A DNA stretch of 64,000 nt from Asticcacaulis sp. AC466 (GTDB lineage: Bacteria > Pseudomonadota > Alphaproteobacteria > Caulobacterales > Caulobacteraceae): assembly GCF_000495815.1 (NCBI RefSeq), contig NZ_AWGE01000005.1:310001-374000 (forward strand). The letters are read 5' to 3'. Below, piece after piece: positions 1-9,329 of the stretch. The notes beneath the pieces were generated by a model. It saw nothing but the letters and a program-made list of their open reading frames with translations. It had not been told where the DNA came from and made no database searches. The translations under genes were made by a program, and so were the position numbers. Every line of letters starts with the position of its first letter. The first letter of the stretch is position 1.

Positions 1-2441
1 AGGCGCACCATAATCTCTGGGACACGCAGCAGGCGGTTGCCGCTAAAGTCGCGGATTATCGCCGCGCCATTGACCAGTTCGGTATAGCGCAGGTTTTCGA
101 AGCGCGGCTTTTGCCAGGTCGCGCTGAGGGCCAGATCCGGTCCCGTGCGGTCTCGGTGCGCGCGCCAAAGCGCCTCGACCTCAAGGCCAACAGTCAGAGT
201 ATCGCCATAGGCGGCGCGTTGCGAATAAGCGTTGGTCTTGGCATCAAAGACATTATCGGTGACACGATAAGCGGAAAAGGCGGTCGAGAAGGCGACAATT
301 TGCAGATAGCTACTCGGGGTCGCATGCTTGAAGCCGAACTCGGACAAGGTCACGGGCTCGCTGTGGATATCACCGGCGGGCGGTGAGGTCAGGTCGGTCA
401 GGTTGGGCAGGTACTGGGTGCGTGTGACGCGGCCATAGATCTGGGTTTGGTCATCTATGGGTCGGGTCAGGCCAAGCGATAGTGTATGGCCGTCGAACTC
501 ACGGGCCATAAGACTGAATTGCCCGGTGCCGCCAAGAACCGCATCGTCACCGATATGCAGGGTATCCGGTCCCTGAAAGGCCTGGCTTTGTTCGACATTG
601 GCGGCTAGTCTCAGTTGTTCCAGCCGGATGCCGATGTCGGCGCGCCATGTGCCGAAGGTCCATTCGTCGGTGCCATATACCGCGATCGATCGCTCAGTGC
701 CGGAATAGGTGTCAAACTGGGCGCCGTAGCGGGTAAAGCCATCCTGGGTGATGGCGCCCAAGGCATTTCCGGCGGCGTCATAGGCCACGATGTCGAGGCG
801 CCGCGCTTGATTGCGCGCTTCCAGTAAAGTGGTGGCGGTCAGGCGCTTCATCGACATGTTGACTTGGGCCACATAAAGACCGGCTGTGAAATGATGCCCG
901 CCGGCTTGACCCTCCAGCTTTGTTTCACTGATCAGTTCGCTGAGCGGGATACGCACCGAGGACAGGGTAGCGTCAATGGCCAGTCCGCTTCCGGCGAAAC
1001 GCCTACCGTCGGCATAGCTCAGGCCGAGCTGTGTGGCCTGCGGGTAGATGGCCTGCGCCGCCTGTAGGTAGGTCTTCAGTTTTTCGCTGGCCGTATTGGG
1101 ATAGCCAGGGAAGAGGCCGTTGCGCCAGGTCGATGAGCGGCGCCAGCGCAGGCTTTCATTAAAGGTCAGGGCATCGCTCAGTTCATAACGTAGCTTGACC
1201 GTATATTGATCCAGCCTGACCTCGGTGCCGCGACTAAGATCGAACGGGTAGGGCTGCCCTTTTGCATCAAGCATTTTCGCCGCAGCGGTATCCGGACCGG
1301 CCAGCGTGCCGTAGAGCGCATTAAAGCCGGGCACGGGTTTGATCTGACCATCGGCCGTCACTTGCAGCGGCACGGGCAGGTAGAAGGCAACGCGGTCGTC
1401 GAGATGTTTGTAATCCAGGGAGAGTTTCAGGTGCTCCCATTGCCGTTGAGCCGTCATCCGCCATTGTCCGCCTTTGTCGGCGGTATAGCCCGTCGGCCGC
1501 AGGCCGTCGTCGGCCCGATAAAAGCCGCCTGTGGCGACGCGCCATTCCCCCACAGGCCCGCCGGTCCACAGATCGACGCGGTGGTAATTGCCGTCACCGG
1601 CTTGCAGGCGCAGACGCATTTCCGGCTGCATCGGCGCCTCGCGCGGAATGAGATTGATCAGGCCGCCCAAAGCATTTGAGGCGAAGACAGAGGCCGGGCC
1701 GCCGCGCACGACCTCGACCGCCCGGAGGGTGTCGTCGATCCGAAACGACTGGTCGGCATTGAGATAGCCAAGCCCCGGGTCATGCTGGACCGGCAGACCG
1801 TCCTCCTGGACGGCAAGAGATGAAAAGCCATCACGGGGAATGCCGCGGGCGCGGATATTGTTAGAGGCCTCGCCACCCGAGGATTCCACCCACAAGCCGG
1901 GCACGGCCTTCAGCAGATCGGCGGCGCTCAAGGCGCCTGACATCTGGATCGTGTTGGCCGTGAGGCGTGTGACGGCATAGCTGGACTCAAGTGGTGTACG
2001 CGACAGCGGACTCATGCGGGCTGTGACGATGACCTCTTGGGGCGCCTCGTCGGTTTGGCTAGGGGCGGGTTGAGCGGGTGATTGCTGTGAAACGGTCTTG
2101 GCCCGGCGTCGGATCACGTAGGTATCGCCGGACTGAACGACTTCATAATCCTTGCCCGCGGCGCGCTGGAGGGCCACGTTAATGGCCATTGCGCCTGAAA
2201 CCGGGTGGCTGTTACGCCCTCTGACCTCGGCGCCGACAAAGATGATCTGGATGCCGGCCTGATCGGCAAGCTGCGCGAGGGCGGCCGCCAATGGACGGGC
2301 AGGCACGTTGAACGGCTGGATCGCTTCGGCATGGACCGTCTGTACCGGCAAGGTCGCAGCGGCAAACAGCAGATACAGGACCAGGGATATCGTCCCCGGT
2401 CCACCTTTTAGTCTGTTCCGCCTGAACCCACTTTGCGCCAC
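1..2441 (-). CDS. TonB-dependent receptor with N-terminal STN domain (partial)
   Basis: Outer-membrane, TonB/ExbB/ExbD-energised receptor of the FecA class. Read on the minus strand from a GTG at 2441, right after an in-frame TAA. It has a hydrophobic signal sequence (about residues 18-35), then an STN signalling domain (NVPARPLAAALAQLADQAG region) and a linker rich in Q, P and A. A TonB-box/plug start (EVIVTARM) and plug motifs follow (VVRGGPASVFASNALGGLINL). The STN domain and the sigma factor/FecR pair just upstream on the same strand point to transenvelope signalling, where ligand-bound receptor contacts FecR. Ligand is unknown; ferric chelate or a sugar are both possible. The reading frame is still open at position 1, so the last barrel strands lie outside the window. 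Confidence 0.9.
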   Translation of the reverse strand, partial: MAQSGFRRNRLKGGPGTISLVLYLLFAAATLPVQTVHAEAIQPFNVPARPLAAALAQLADQAGIQIIFVGAEVRGRNSHPVSGAMAINVALQRAAGKDYEVVQSGDTYVIRRRAKTVSQQSPAQPAPSQTDEAPQEVIVTARMSPLSRTPLESSYAVTRLTANTIQMSGALSAADLLKAVPGLWVESSGGEASNNIRARGIPRDGFSSLAVQEDGLPVQHDPGLGYLNADQSFRIDDTLRAVEVVRGGPASVFASNALGGLINLIPREAPMQPEMRLRLQAGDGNYHRVDLWTGGPVGEWRVATGGFYRADDGLRPTGYTADKGGQWRMTAQRQWEHLKLSLDYKHLDDRVAFYLPVPLQVTADGQIKPVPGFNALYGTLAGPDTAAAKMLDAKGQPYPFDLSRGTEVRLDQYTVKLRYELSDALTFNESLRWRRSSTWRNGLFPGYPNTASEKLKTYLQAAQAIYPQATQLGLSYADGRRFAGSGLAIDATLSSVRIPLSELISETKLEGQAGGHHFTAGLYVAQVNMSMKRLTATTLLEARNQARRLDIVAYDAAGNALGAITQDGFTRYGAQFDTYSGTERSIAVYGTDEWTFGTWRADIGIRLEQLRLAANVEQSQAFQGPDTLHIGDDAVLGGTGQFSLMAREFDGHTLSLGLTRPIDDQTQIYGRVTRTQYLPNLTDLTSPPAGDIHSEPVTLSEFGFKHATPSSYLQIVAFSTAFSAYRVTDNVFDAKTNAYSQRAAYGDTLTVGLEVEALWRAHRDRTGPDLALSATWQKPRFENLRYTELVNGAAIIRDFSGNRLLRVPEIMVR

Positions 2442-2553
2442 TTAAGTCCGCCCGTGCCGTGTTCGTAACAACACTCTAAGCCCTCAGTAACGCGGTCTGA
2501 TGACGGGGCCGCCAGTTGTCACAAACTCTTCACGCTACACAGGGTACAGGCTG

Positions 2554-3507
2554 TCAAAACTTGAAGGCGGCGTGACCTTTTTGCGAAATTTCTATGACAT
2601 CGTCGTGGGTTTGGACCTGTACGGGGTAGGCAAGACCGAGCGCCTTGGCAAAGCTGTCTGACGCGCCAACGCGGTAGATGCCGCTGACCGGCATGTCGGC
2701 AATGCCGGGCGTGGCGATGACCAGGCGCGTGCGGGTATAGCGGTTCATGTCGGCGACCGCGTCACGCAAGGGGGTTTCATTGAAATAGACACGTCCGCGC
2801 CGCCAGTTGCTGACCCGGTCGATATCGGCCACGCTGCGTTGGCGCACCAGGCCGCGCTCATCGAGTGTCACAGCCTGGTTAGCGGTGAGTATGGCGGCAC
2901 CGGCCGGGTTGGTTGCGGCATGAGCACCGGCCAGGACGCGGCCTTCTTCGACATCGACCCTTACGGAACTTGCCTCGCGCCTGACGTTGAAATGCGTGCC
3001 GGTGACGCGGACTTCACTCGCGCCGCTGACGACGACGAAAGGGGCACCGCCCAGCTTGGCGACGTCGAAATAGGCCTCGCCGCGTTCCAGCGTTACGCGC
3101 CGCTGCCCGCCATCTATGCGGACCGACATCCGGCTGTCCGTGTTCAGTGTGACCTGGCTACCATCAGCCAGGGACACCAGGCGCTGTTCGCCCACGCGAG
3201 TGACATAGGTTTGGGGTGACAAGACGAGGGCCAATGCGACCGCAGCGATCGTCGCGCAGGCGGCCACGCCCGCACCCAGGGTTTTTATGCCCTCGGTGCG
3301 CTGCCAGAAGGGCGCGCGATAAGGGGTGCGCAACTCAGCCATGATGTCCGCGTCGGCGCGCAGCATCTCGAGCGCTTCCCACGTCTCGGCGATCGCCGCT
3401 TCGTCTTCGTTGGCCGAAGCTGTCATATCTTTAGACGAGATAAGGCGTAGCGCGGCGGCGTTCAGACGCTTTTGCGTGTCCTTGTCCCTCATGTTCTTTT
3501 CGGCCAT
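2554..3507 (-). CDS. FecR family anti-sigma factor/sigma regulator
   Basis: Inner-membrane regulator that holds and activates its cognate ECF sigma factor in response to the receptor's STN domain. The N-terminal cytoplasmic part (about residues 1-75) resembles the FecR N-terminal (DUF4880-like) region. One transmembrane segment follows near 80-100 (AACATIAAVALALVL), then the periplasmic FecR domain with GSQVTLNTDS and RRVTLERGEAYFDV motifs, and a C-terminal secretin-like portion. The start is ambiguous. ATG at 3507 has a GGAGGAGG sequence 4 nt upstream; ATG at 3492 forms an ATGA overlap with the sigma-factor stop. I chose 3507. Translational coupling with the sigma gene is expected either way. 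The TBDR follows 112 bp downstream. Confidence 0.9.
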   Translation of the reverse strand: MAEKNMRDKDTQKRLNAAALRLISSKDMTASANEDEAAIAETWEALEMLRADADIMAELRTPYRAPFWQRTEGIKTLGAGVAACATIAAVALALVLSPQTYVTRVGEQRLVSLADGSQVTLNTDSRMSVRIDGGQRRVTLERGEAYFDVAKLGGAPFVVVSGASEVRVTGTHFNVRREASSVRVDVEEGRVLAGAHAATNPAGAAILTANQAVTLDERGLVRQRSVADIDRVSNWRRGRVYFNETPLRDAVADMNRYTRTRLVIATPGIADMPVSGIYRVGASDSFAKALGLAYPVQVQTHDDVIEISQKGHAAFKF

Positions 3508-4067
3508 CCGGCCTCCTCCAGGGTAATGCGGCACGCGACGAGGGCGCGGCTAAGGTGACGTTCGACAGTGCGCAGGGGCACGCCCAGTTCCTGGGCGACC
3601 TCCGGCAGGCTCATGCCGTCGAGGCGATGCAATAGAAGGACTCGGCGTTGCACCTGAGGAAGTTTGTCGAGCGCCTGCCGGACTCGGTTCAGGTTTTGCC
3701 GCCAGTGCAAGGTGTCAAAAGCCGAAGGGGCTTCGGCGGCGACATGGTCTTCCAGTTCAATATGCGAATCGTGATGGCGCACACGGCGCCGGCGGAAGTG
3801 GTCGCGGACAATGGAATCGGCAGTCTTGAAGATGTAGGCGGCCGAAAGCTGCGCGGTTGGATCGGCGCTGAGGATGCGGGTCAGGCGGCCATAGACGTCT
3901 TGTCGGGCATCGGCGATATCGTCCTGCGCCAGCCGGCGGGCCAGATATCGCCAGAGCCGTCTGTCATAGGCCTCGATCACCGCCGCCAGAGCCCGCGTGG
4001 TCGCAGCATTGGCGCGCCCCTCGGCGAGACGGCCAGGCAGGTGAATAACGTTTTCCGGTTCCGGCAT
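3489..4067 (-). CDS. ECF RNA polymerase sigma factor, FecI-like
   Basis: Extracytoplasmic-function sigma-70 factor of about 192 residues. The region-2-like part lies at about residues 20-85 (RLWRYLARRLAQDDIADARQDVY, then AYIFKTADSIVRDHFRRRR). Region 4 at about 130-185 has the helix-turn-helix MSLPEVAQELGVPLRTVERHLS. It heads the sigma-FecR-TBDR unit, the classic FecI/FecR/FecA order, so it probably directs transcription of the receptor. The first ATG in frame is at 4067. An upstream TTG at 4094 is also in frame but has no clear ribosome-binding site. The stop overlaps the FecR gene. Assignment as an ECF sigma factor is firm; its stimulus is unknown. Confidence 0.92.
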   Translation of the reverse strand: MPEPENVIHLPGRLAEGRANAATTRALAAVIEAYDRRLWRYLARRLAQDDIADARQDVYGRLTRILSADPTAQLSAAYIFKTADSIVRDHFRRRRVRHHDSHIELEDHVAAEAPSAFDTLHWRQNLNRVRQALDKLPQVQRRVLLLHRLDGMSLPEVAQELGVPLRTVERHLSRALVACRITLEEAGWPKRT

Positions 4068-4288
4068 TCGGGCAGACTTCAACTCTGAACACAATTTTTA
4101 TGGCGCTAATGGATAAACGCAGTCCGGCCCAGACCCCGCCACGTGAATTTTTTACGACGCTGGCGCGGTTCCCATCGGCTATTTCACCGGGAGCGATGCG
4201 CAATTGACGCCGTCGTTTCTGATTTATTTCGATCAGATGTTATTGTTCGCGTTATGAGGTCACGCAAAGGTGAGAGTAAAGACAAAAA

Positions 4289-4303
4289 TGACACCGGTTG
4301 ACA
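4289..4303. promoter_or_regulatory. candidate regulator site TGACACCGGTTGACA
   Basis: Lies 80 nt before the start of the LamG-type gene. Its first ten bases, TGACACCGGT, are identical to the first ten of the perfect 14-bp palindrome at 52925-52938, upstream of the long TBDR. The right half here is displaced by one base. It may be a degenerate operator for the same regulator; this is inference. Confidence 0.35.
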
Positions 4304-4321
4304 TCCTTATATAATAGGGAT
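4303..4321. promoter_or_regulatory. 19-bp inverted repeat before the LamG-type gene
   Basis: ATCCTTAT and ATAGGGAT form arms around a 3-nt centre (ATA), matching at 7 of 8 positions. It is AT-rich and 62 nt upstream of the ATG at 4383. It is a candidate repressor site or promoter element. The rest of the 4068-4382 intergenic region shows nothing I can assign. Confidence 0.3.
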
Positions 4322-4382
4322 TACCCATCAGCTCAGACTTGAAAAAAAGCCGGGCCACCGGCAGGCAAGGGATGGGAACGCT

Positions 4383-7300
4383 ATGACATCGAAACAGCGC
4401 GCGCGGGCGTTTCAGCACCGGACAGGACGGATTGTACTTTGCCTTTTCGGTTTGGCTTGGGCGGGGCAGGGGGATGCCGCGGGAACGGGAGCAGACACCA
4501 GTGGCCTGTTATTCCATCTGTCTGCCGACAAAAGCCTGATCGCCGATTTTGCCCGTGGCGACGGCGTGCCGAACTTTGCCGACAAGGTGGCGATCGTGCC
4601 GACCGGCCTGTCCGGCGGCGCGCTCCAAACCAATGATGACAATGTCCTCAGTTGGAAGGCGCCGGGGAATATCTACGCCCAGCGAGGTACGGTGTCCTTT
4701 TTCTGGCGCTCACGCACCCCCGTGGGCCGCGCGCCCTTTGTCCTCTATCGCGTCGGTTATGCCGACCATACCAGTTGGGACATGGTCTGGTTGCGTATCG
4801 ACTGGAACGGTCATGGCTATGATGCGTTCGTGACCGACAACAATCTGGCGCGTATTCGTGTGTCGTTCAAGCTCGACCAGTTGCCCGCGCCAGATGCCTG
4901 GACGCATCTGGCCTTCACATGGGATGAAAACACCGGCGTAAAACTGTATGTCAACGGCAAGGCCGTGGCGGCCAAATCTCAGGTGGCCGTACTCGACAGC
5001 GGCCTCGACCAATTTGGCATGGCGGCGCGCGCGGTGTCGCCGCACCAGGTCATGAGCCGCTATAACTTCATGCGCGGCAGCGACTATGATGAACTGCGCA
5101 TCTACGATCACGGGCTAGACGACCAGCAAATCGCAGCGCTGGCGCGCAATGAGGCGCCTGAGGTTCCGGCCCAGCCCGCGACCAATCTGAGCGACGCGGC
5201 GGCCCGGGCGGAATGGAACCTGCGGTACGGCTGGAATAGGCCAGGTGATACGCCGGTTGCCCTGAGCGCGCCGGTGACAACCATCCGCAAGGTCGAATTT
5301 GCCGACACGAAGGACATAAAGGCCTTTATGTATAAGGCGACCGACGGCATCAGCGAAACGACATGGCCCGGCGTTTACAACCGGTCGCGTCTGCCGGGCC
5401 GCAATGATTATTTTACATTGCCGGACTGGAACACCTATGTCGAGGGAGGCAAGACGCTGACGCTCACCCTGCCGAACGAGCCCTGGAACCACCTTGAGAT
5501 TCAGGGGGCCGCCTATGGCAGCCTGACCTATGCTACCGACGCGGACGGTAAGCCCCGCCAGATTGCAACGCGGGCGAAGGATCAAGAGAGGACTTTCAAC
5601 CAGTTCGCCGAGCCGATGACGGGTGGCGTCCTGCGCTTTACCAACATCGCCCAGGAAACGCCGATTCAGGAGATCGCCGCCTATAATGTCACACCGGGTG
5701 CGGTGCCAAAGGGTACGGTCACCCAAACCTATACCGTGCGAAGCAATGCTTTGGCTGATTCTCCCAATTTGACGGAGCTGAACGCCTTTATAGCGGGCCG
5801 TTACGCGCCGGACGCGCGAACGACGGTGGTCGCTCTGCCGGATGCGGCCCCTTCAAGGCCCGCGCCAGCGGCCGAAGGCCACCGGCTTCCACTGGTGCAT
5901 GTTCTCATTCCTTATGAATACGGCGCGTCTCCTGCCAACCTGATGCTGTATCGGTCGTGGGGATATGGTTGGGAGAACATGCATGACGGCTTGGACGGTA
6001 TCGCCATCGATTTGCCGGCGCTGAACGTCAAGCCGGGGCCGGATGGTCTCTATCCGCTCAATATCCAAGTCAAGGACCCGATCTGGCCGGACCGCAATAT
6101 GTTGGATATCACCGTCTCGGTTAAGCCAAACGAGGCGCGTACCCTGTGGCTCGACCTGCGCGACCGCATCCTGCCCAATAAAAGCCTGTACCTGACCTTT
6201 GCTGGCTTCGATCAGGACTTCGACGCCGCCGCGCTGAACGGTACGAAGATACGGCTTGTGTTCAAGGACCGGAAGGCGGCGTTGACCGAACACATTGCCG
6301 ATCGCTTCAACCAGGTGAAGGACAACTGGGGCTTCCTCGTCGAGGAACATACGGCCAGCAAGCGTGAACGGCTTTATGAACGGGTGGTTGCCGACGCGAC
6401 TGACCTATTGCGCGTTGACCCAGATAATCTGTTGGCGCGGGAATATTGGGCCGATATCACCTTCGGCAGCCAGGGCACCTTGCCCTTCACCCAACCGACG
6501 CCACCGGCGGGTGTACCTTTGTGGGCCTTCCGGCAACTGGAAGACTTGAAGGGCGTGCGCCATTTCGTCAACTGGTGGATCGATAACCGCCAGTCAGATT
6601 ACGGCGATTTCGGTGGCGGATTGTCCGACGATTCCGACCTGGTCGGACAATGGCCTGGCCTTGCGCTCATGGGCGTTGATAGGGAGAAAATCCGCGTCTC
6701 CCAGATGCGCGTGGCCGAGGCTATATACCGTAACGGTATGATGACAAACGGACTGTCGACCATCATGACGGACGAATTGCACGTCTACGAAGAAGGCATC
6801 AACACCAATAGCGGCGCCATGTACCTGAACTATGGCAACCCCAAGGTAGTCGAACGCCTGATGACCACGGTTGCTGCCTATGACCGTATCATTTCAGTCA
6901 ACGGCGCCGGGCATCGCCACTTCAACACCAATTGGTACAGCGGAACGGATAGTTACCGCGAAGGGCCGTGGGAGTGGGGCAAATACTATTCGTATCTGGT
7001 GCTTCATCCCGGCATATTGATGGGCGAATTCAACGGTGATCCAACCAGCAAGACCGTTGTGACTGGCTTAGCCGACGGCATATTGGCCCATGGCAAACCG
7101 GACGCCAAGGGCATCATGACGTTTCCGGATGAAATCAATTGGCGGACGGATGCTACGCGCGGTGACTTGCCGGCGGGGTCTGCGCCGATGCAGATATTCT
7201 GGACCGCCTATCGCTGGAGCGGCGACAAGGCGTATCTCGCACCGATCATGTCATCCGTCGAAAAAGCCAATAAATCCGATTCCTTCACTGTTGGCGGCGC

Positions 7301-8270
7301 GCGGATCGTGGCTGAGGCTGACAACATACGACCGATCGCCAGCCTGAACGAAGACCTGGTCAATGTGCTCCACATGCAGGATAGCTGGGGCGCGGCCGCG
7401 GTGCGCAAGGCAAAGGCCGGCGGCGGCAACCTGGAAAAATTCGTTGCCTGGGAAATGACAGGTGACAAGACTTACCTGGAAGACCTGTACGCTGCTGAAC
7501 TGAAAAAGCAGGGGACCACCCTGTATACGCAGACCGAGGGGCATTGGTGGACAGACCGCGTCGAGGCAGACAGCCAGTATCTGCAACGCTCGCGGCTGGG
7601 CGGCGTCGCTACGGTGCGCGGCAACATATACCCTGGCAATACGGTAAGCTGGGCCTTCGCGGACCCGGAGGACGCGGTGAAGGTGGCCATTCTGATGCCC
7701 AATGCAGCGCGCGATCATTTCAAGGTCATCGCCTACAATACCAGTGACCGCCCGGTCCGGGCCACTTTGACGGGATGGAATGTCGCCGCCGGCCAGTGGC
7801 AGGTGACGTCAGGCTCAGGCGATGCCAGCGACAACTTGACCGGCATAACGGACACGGCGACGATCGCGTTCGAAAAAACCGTGGGCGTGGATGTGTCGTT
7901 CCGGCCTGGCCAGACCACGGTATATGAGTTCAAGCTCATGACACCCACGGACGCGGTGGAAGGCCGGCCCGATCTCGGCATAGGCGTGGACGATATAGAC
8001 GTGAAGCGCGGACGCATCAGTGTTACGGTTCATAGTCTCGGCATTCAGGCGGCGCCGGCCGGCTGGGTCGAAGTAATCGATGCGGAAGGGCGCGTGCTGG
8101 CGCAGGCGAAGACGCCGCCCCTGCCGGGGTGTGCGGACCTCAAGCCTCACACCGCTAAGGTCGAACTCAAGTTGGGGGGGCGTCCATCCCTGTCGGGCCT
8201 AAGCGTTCGGGTGCGGCTGGCCGAAGGCAAGGAGATCACGCAACTGAACAACGTCGTCGCCCTGCATTGA
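4383..8270 (+). CDS. secreted LamG-domain protein with unknown central domain (possible polysaccharide-degrading enzyme)
   Basis: A 1295-residue protein with a signal sequence (IVLCLFGLAWAGQGDAA near residues 17-34). Residues about 40-255 look like a LamG/concanavalin-type jelly roll (SGLLFHLSADKSLI at one end, YDELRIYDHGLDDQQI at the other). The middle contains two beta-rich stretches. A large, probably helical region at about 650-1090 carries unusual conserved-looking acidic/aromatic motifs: DYGDFGGGLSDDSDL near 738, ELHVYEEGINTNSG near 798, and NTNWYSGTDSYREGPWEWG near 845. The C-terminal 100 residues resemble a CARDB adhesive domain ending ITQLNNVV. I do not recognise a named catalytic family. 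The layout suggests a toroid-type glycan lyase or hydrolase, which is inference. It is a single gene, converging on the LytTR gene. Confidence 0.75.
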   Translation: MTSKQRARAFQHRTGRIVLCLFGLAWAGQGDAAGTGADTSGLLFHLSADKSLIADFARGDGVPNFADKVAIVPTGLSGGALQTNDDNVLSWKAPGNIYAQRGTVSFFWRSRTPVGRAPFVLYRVGYADHTSWDMVWLRIDWNGHGYDAFVTDNNLARIRVSFKLDQLPAPDAWTHLAFTWDENTGVKLYVNGKAVAAKSQVAVLDSGLDQFGMAARAVSPHQVMSRYNFMRGSDYDELRIYDHGLDDQQIAALARNEAPEVPAQPATNLSDAAARAEWNLRYGWNRPGDTPVALSAPVTTIRKVEFADTKDIKAFMYKATDGISETTWPGVYNRSRLPGRNDYFTLPDWNTYVEGGKTLTLTLPNEPWNHLEIQGAAYGSLTYATDADGKPRQIATRAKDQERTFNQFAEPMTGGVLRFTNIAQETPIQEIAAYNVTPGAVPKGTVTQTYTVRSNALADSPNLTELNAFIAGRYAPDARTTVVALPDAAPSRPAPAAEGHRLPLVHVLIPYEYGASPANLMLYRSWGYGWENMHDGLDGIAIDLPALNVKPGPDGLYPLNIQVKDPIWPDRNMLDITVSVKPNEARTLWLDLRDRILPNKSLYLTFAGFDQDFDAAALNGTKIRLVFKDRKAALTEHIADRFNQVKDNWGFLVEEHTASKRERLYERVVADATDLLRVDPDNLLAREYWADITFGSQGTLPFTQPTPPAGVPLWAFRQLEDLKGVRHFVNWWIDNRQSDYGDFGGGLSDDSDLVGQWPGLALMGVDREKIRVSQMRVAEAIYRNGMMTNGLSTIMTDELHVYEEGINTNSGAMYLNYGNPKVVERLMTTVAAYDRIISVNGAGHRHFNTNWYSGTDSYREGPWEWGKYYSYLVLHPGILMGEFNGDPTSKTVVTGLADGILAHGKPDAKGIMTFPDEINWRTDATRGDLPAGSAPMQIFWTAYRWSGDKAYLAPIMSSVEKANKSDSFTVGGARIVAEADNIRPIASLNEDLVNVLHMQDSWGAAAVRKAKAGGGNLEKFVAWEMTGDKTYLEDLYAAELKKQGTTLYTQTEGHWWTDRVEADSQYLQRSRLGGVATVRGNIYPGNTVSWAFADPEDAVKVAILMPNAARDHFKVIAYNTSDRPVRATLTGWNVAAGQWQVTSGSGDASDNLTGITDTATIAFEKTVGVDVSFRPGQTTVYEFKLMTPTDAVEGRPDLGIGVDDIDVKRGRISVTVHSLGIQAAPAGWVEVIDAEGRVLAQAKTPPLPGCADLKPHTAKVELKLGGRPSLSGLSVRVRLAEGKEITQLNNVVALH

Positions 8271-8328
8271 TCCGGTGTTCAAAAGGTTTGACGCAGGGCA
8301 GGCCTTAAATGACCGCCGGTCAGCAAGT

Positions 8329-9168
8329 CTAGACGTTCAGGTTTTTTCTGAACCGGCGGCTGCCCCGAATCTGGTGACCGGTCTTGAGCGTCACGGTGAA
8401 GTCACCCGATGGTGCCAGGGCGACATCACTCAGAAACAGGCGGTTGATCGTATGGGACCTGTGGATGCGTGTAAAAGTGCCGGCGGGCAATCGCGACTGA
8501 AAGGCACCGAGACTGTCGCGAACGAGCCAGGGCGTTTCGCGGCCGCTGACGAACAGTTCGATATAATTGCCAGCGGCGGAAATCCATAGAATCTGGTTTT
8601 GCGCGACGTAGTGCACACGGTTGTCAATCTTGATGCTGATATGTCCGGTCGGGTCTGATGGCGTGTCCTTTCGGTTGGCGGCGATCAAGCGATCGGAAAT
8701 CCAGACCATACCGACAATCACGGCATAGGTCAGGACATCCTTACGCGCCTCGTAGATGAGTTGCAGCGGCAGGTTGCCGGTCGAAAAATCGTAAGCCGTT
8801 CCGCCGGCCGAGTAGATCAATTTGCGAAGCGCTACCATGATCCCGACGTGCAGCAGGCAGAAAACGCAGGCTGCCAAAACGTGCAGGGCTACCAGCCGGT
8901 TCCATGGCAAGGCGCTCCGTGCGCTGCGCCGATAGAACCGGAAGATCAGAGGGCAGAGGACAACAATAGCGGCGGCGCTGCTGATCCCGTTCACGGCCGG
9001 CCACAGTGATACATCCCCAGTTCTCAACAGGCCGTCGATCCATTCCGAGGTGATACTGGTCGCGACGACAACCGATGTCACAGCGCCAACCATGATCAAT
9101 AATGGTGTCAGACGCAGCCCGTGAGTATCCGCCAGCCACCCGCCGGACAGTCTCGATGCCATCTTCAT
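8329..9168 (-). CDS. membrane-bound LytTR-family DNA-binding regulator
   Basis: About 279 residues. The N-terminal half has about four hydrophobic helices (LLIMVGAVTSVVVAT, AAAIVVLCPLIF, LHVLAACVFCLLHVGIMV, LTYAVIVGMVW). The C-terminal roughly 100 residues form a LytTR DNA-binding domain (VHYVAQNQILWISAAGNYIELFV, TFTRIHRSHTINRLFL, GHQIRGSRRFRKNL). There is no receiver domain, so sensing is probably by the membrane part. I chose ATG 9168 because AAGGGA lies at good spacing upstream; ATG 9204 and TTG 9273 are further in-frame possibilities with no clear ribosome-binding site. It is divergent from the permease at 9330, which it may control. LytTR activity is firm; target genes are unknown. Confidence 0.85.
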   Translation of the reverse strand: MKMASRLSGGWLADTHGLRLTPLLIMVGAVTSVVVATSITSEWIDGLLRTGDVSLWPAVNGISSAAAIVVLCPLIFRFYRRSARSALPWNRLVALHVLAACVFCLLHVGIMVALRKLIYSAGGTAYDFSTGNLPLQLIYEARKDVLTYAVIVGMVWISDRLIAANRKDTPSDPTGHISIKIDNRVHYVAQNQILWISAAGNYIELFVSGRETPWLVRDSLGAFQSRLPAGTFTRIHRSHTINRLFLSDVALAPSGDFTVTLKTGHQIRGSRRFRKNLNV

Positions 9169-9329
9169 AACCGTTCGTCCCTTGTCTGCAACCGTCTGCG
9201 TCATCGCAATTAACGAGACCGCGGCGCCTGTGTTTATCCGTCTTTTTAAGCATGCTGTCGGTCGGCGCCGCAAGGGTCAACCGCTGTCGACGTACCTGCT
9301 GTCTCTCCTTCGAAGGTCATAAGCCGTAT

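Noticed and set aside
1206-1679. 157-codon open frame on the plus strand
   Set aside because: Antisense to the barrel region of the STN-type TBDR; no family features.
4298-4315. TTGACA and TATAAT looking like a sigma-70 promoter
   Set aside because: Spacing between them is only 6 bp, not 16-18; they cannot act as one promoter.
8309-8321. TGACC-GCC-GGTCA mini-hairpin between converging genes
   Set aside because: Five-pair stem with no T-run; too weak to call a terminator.
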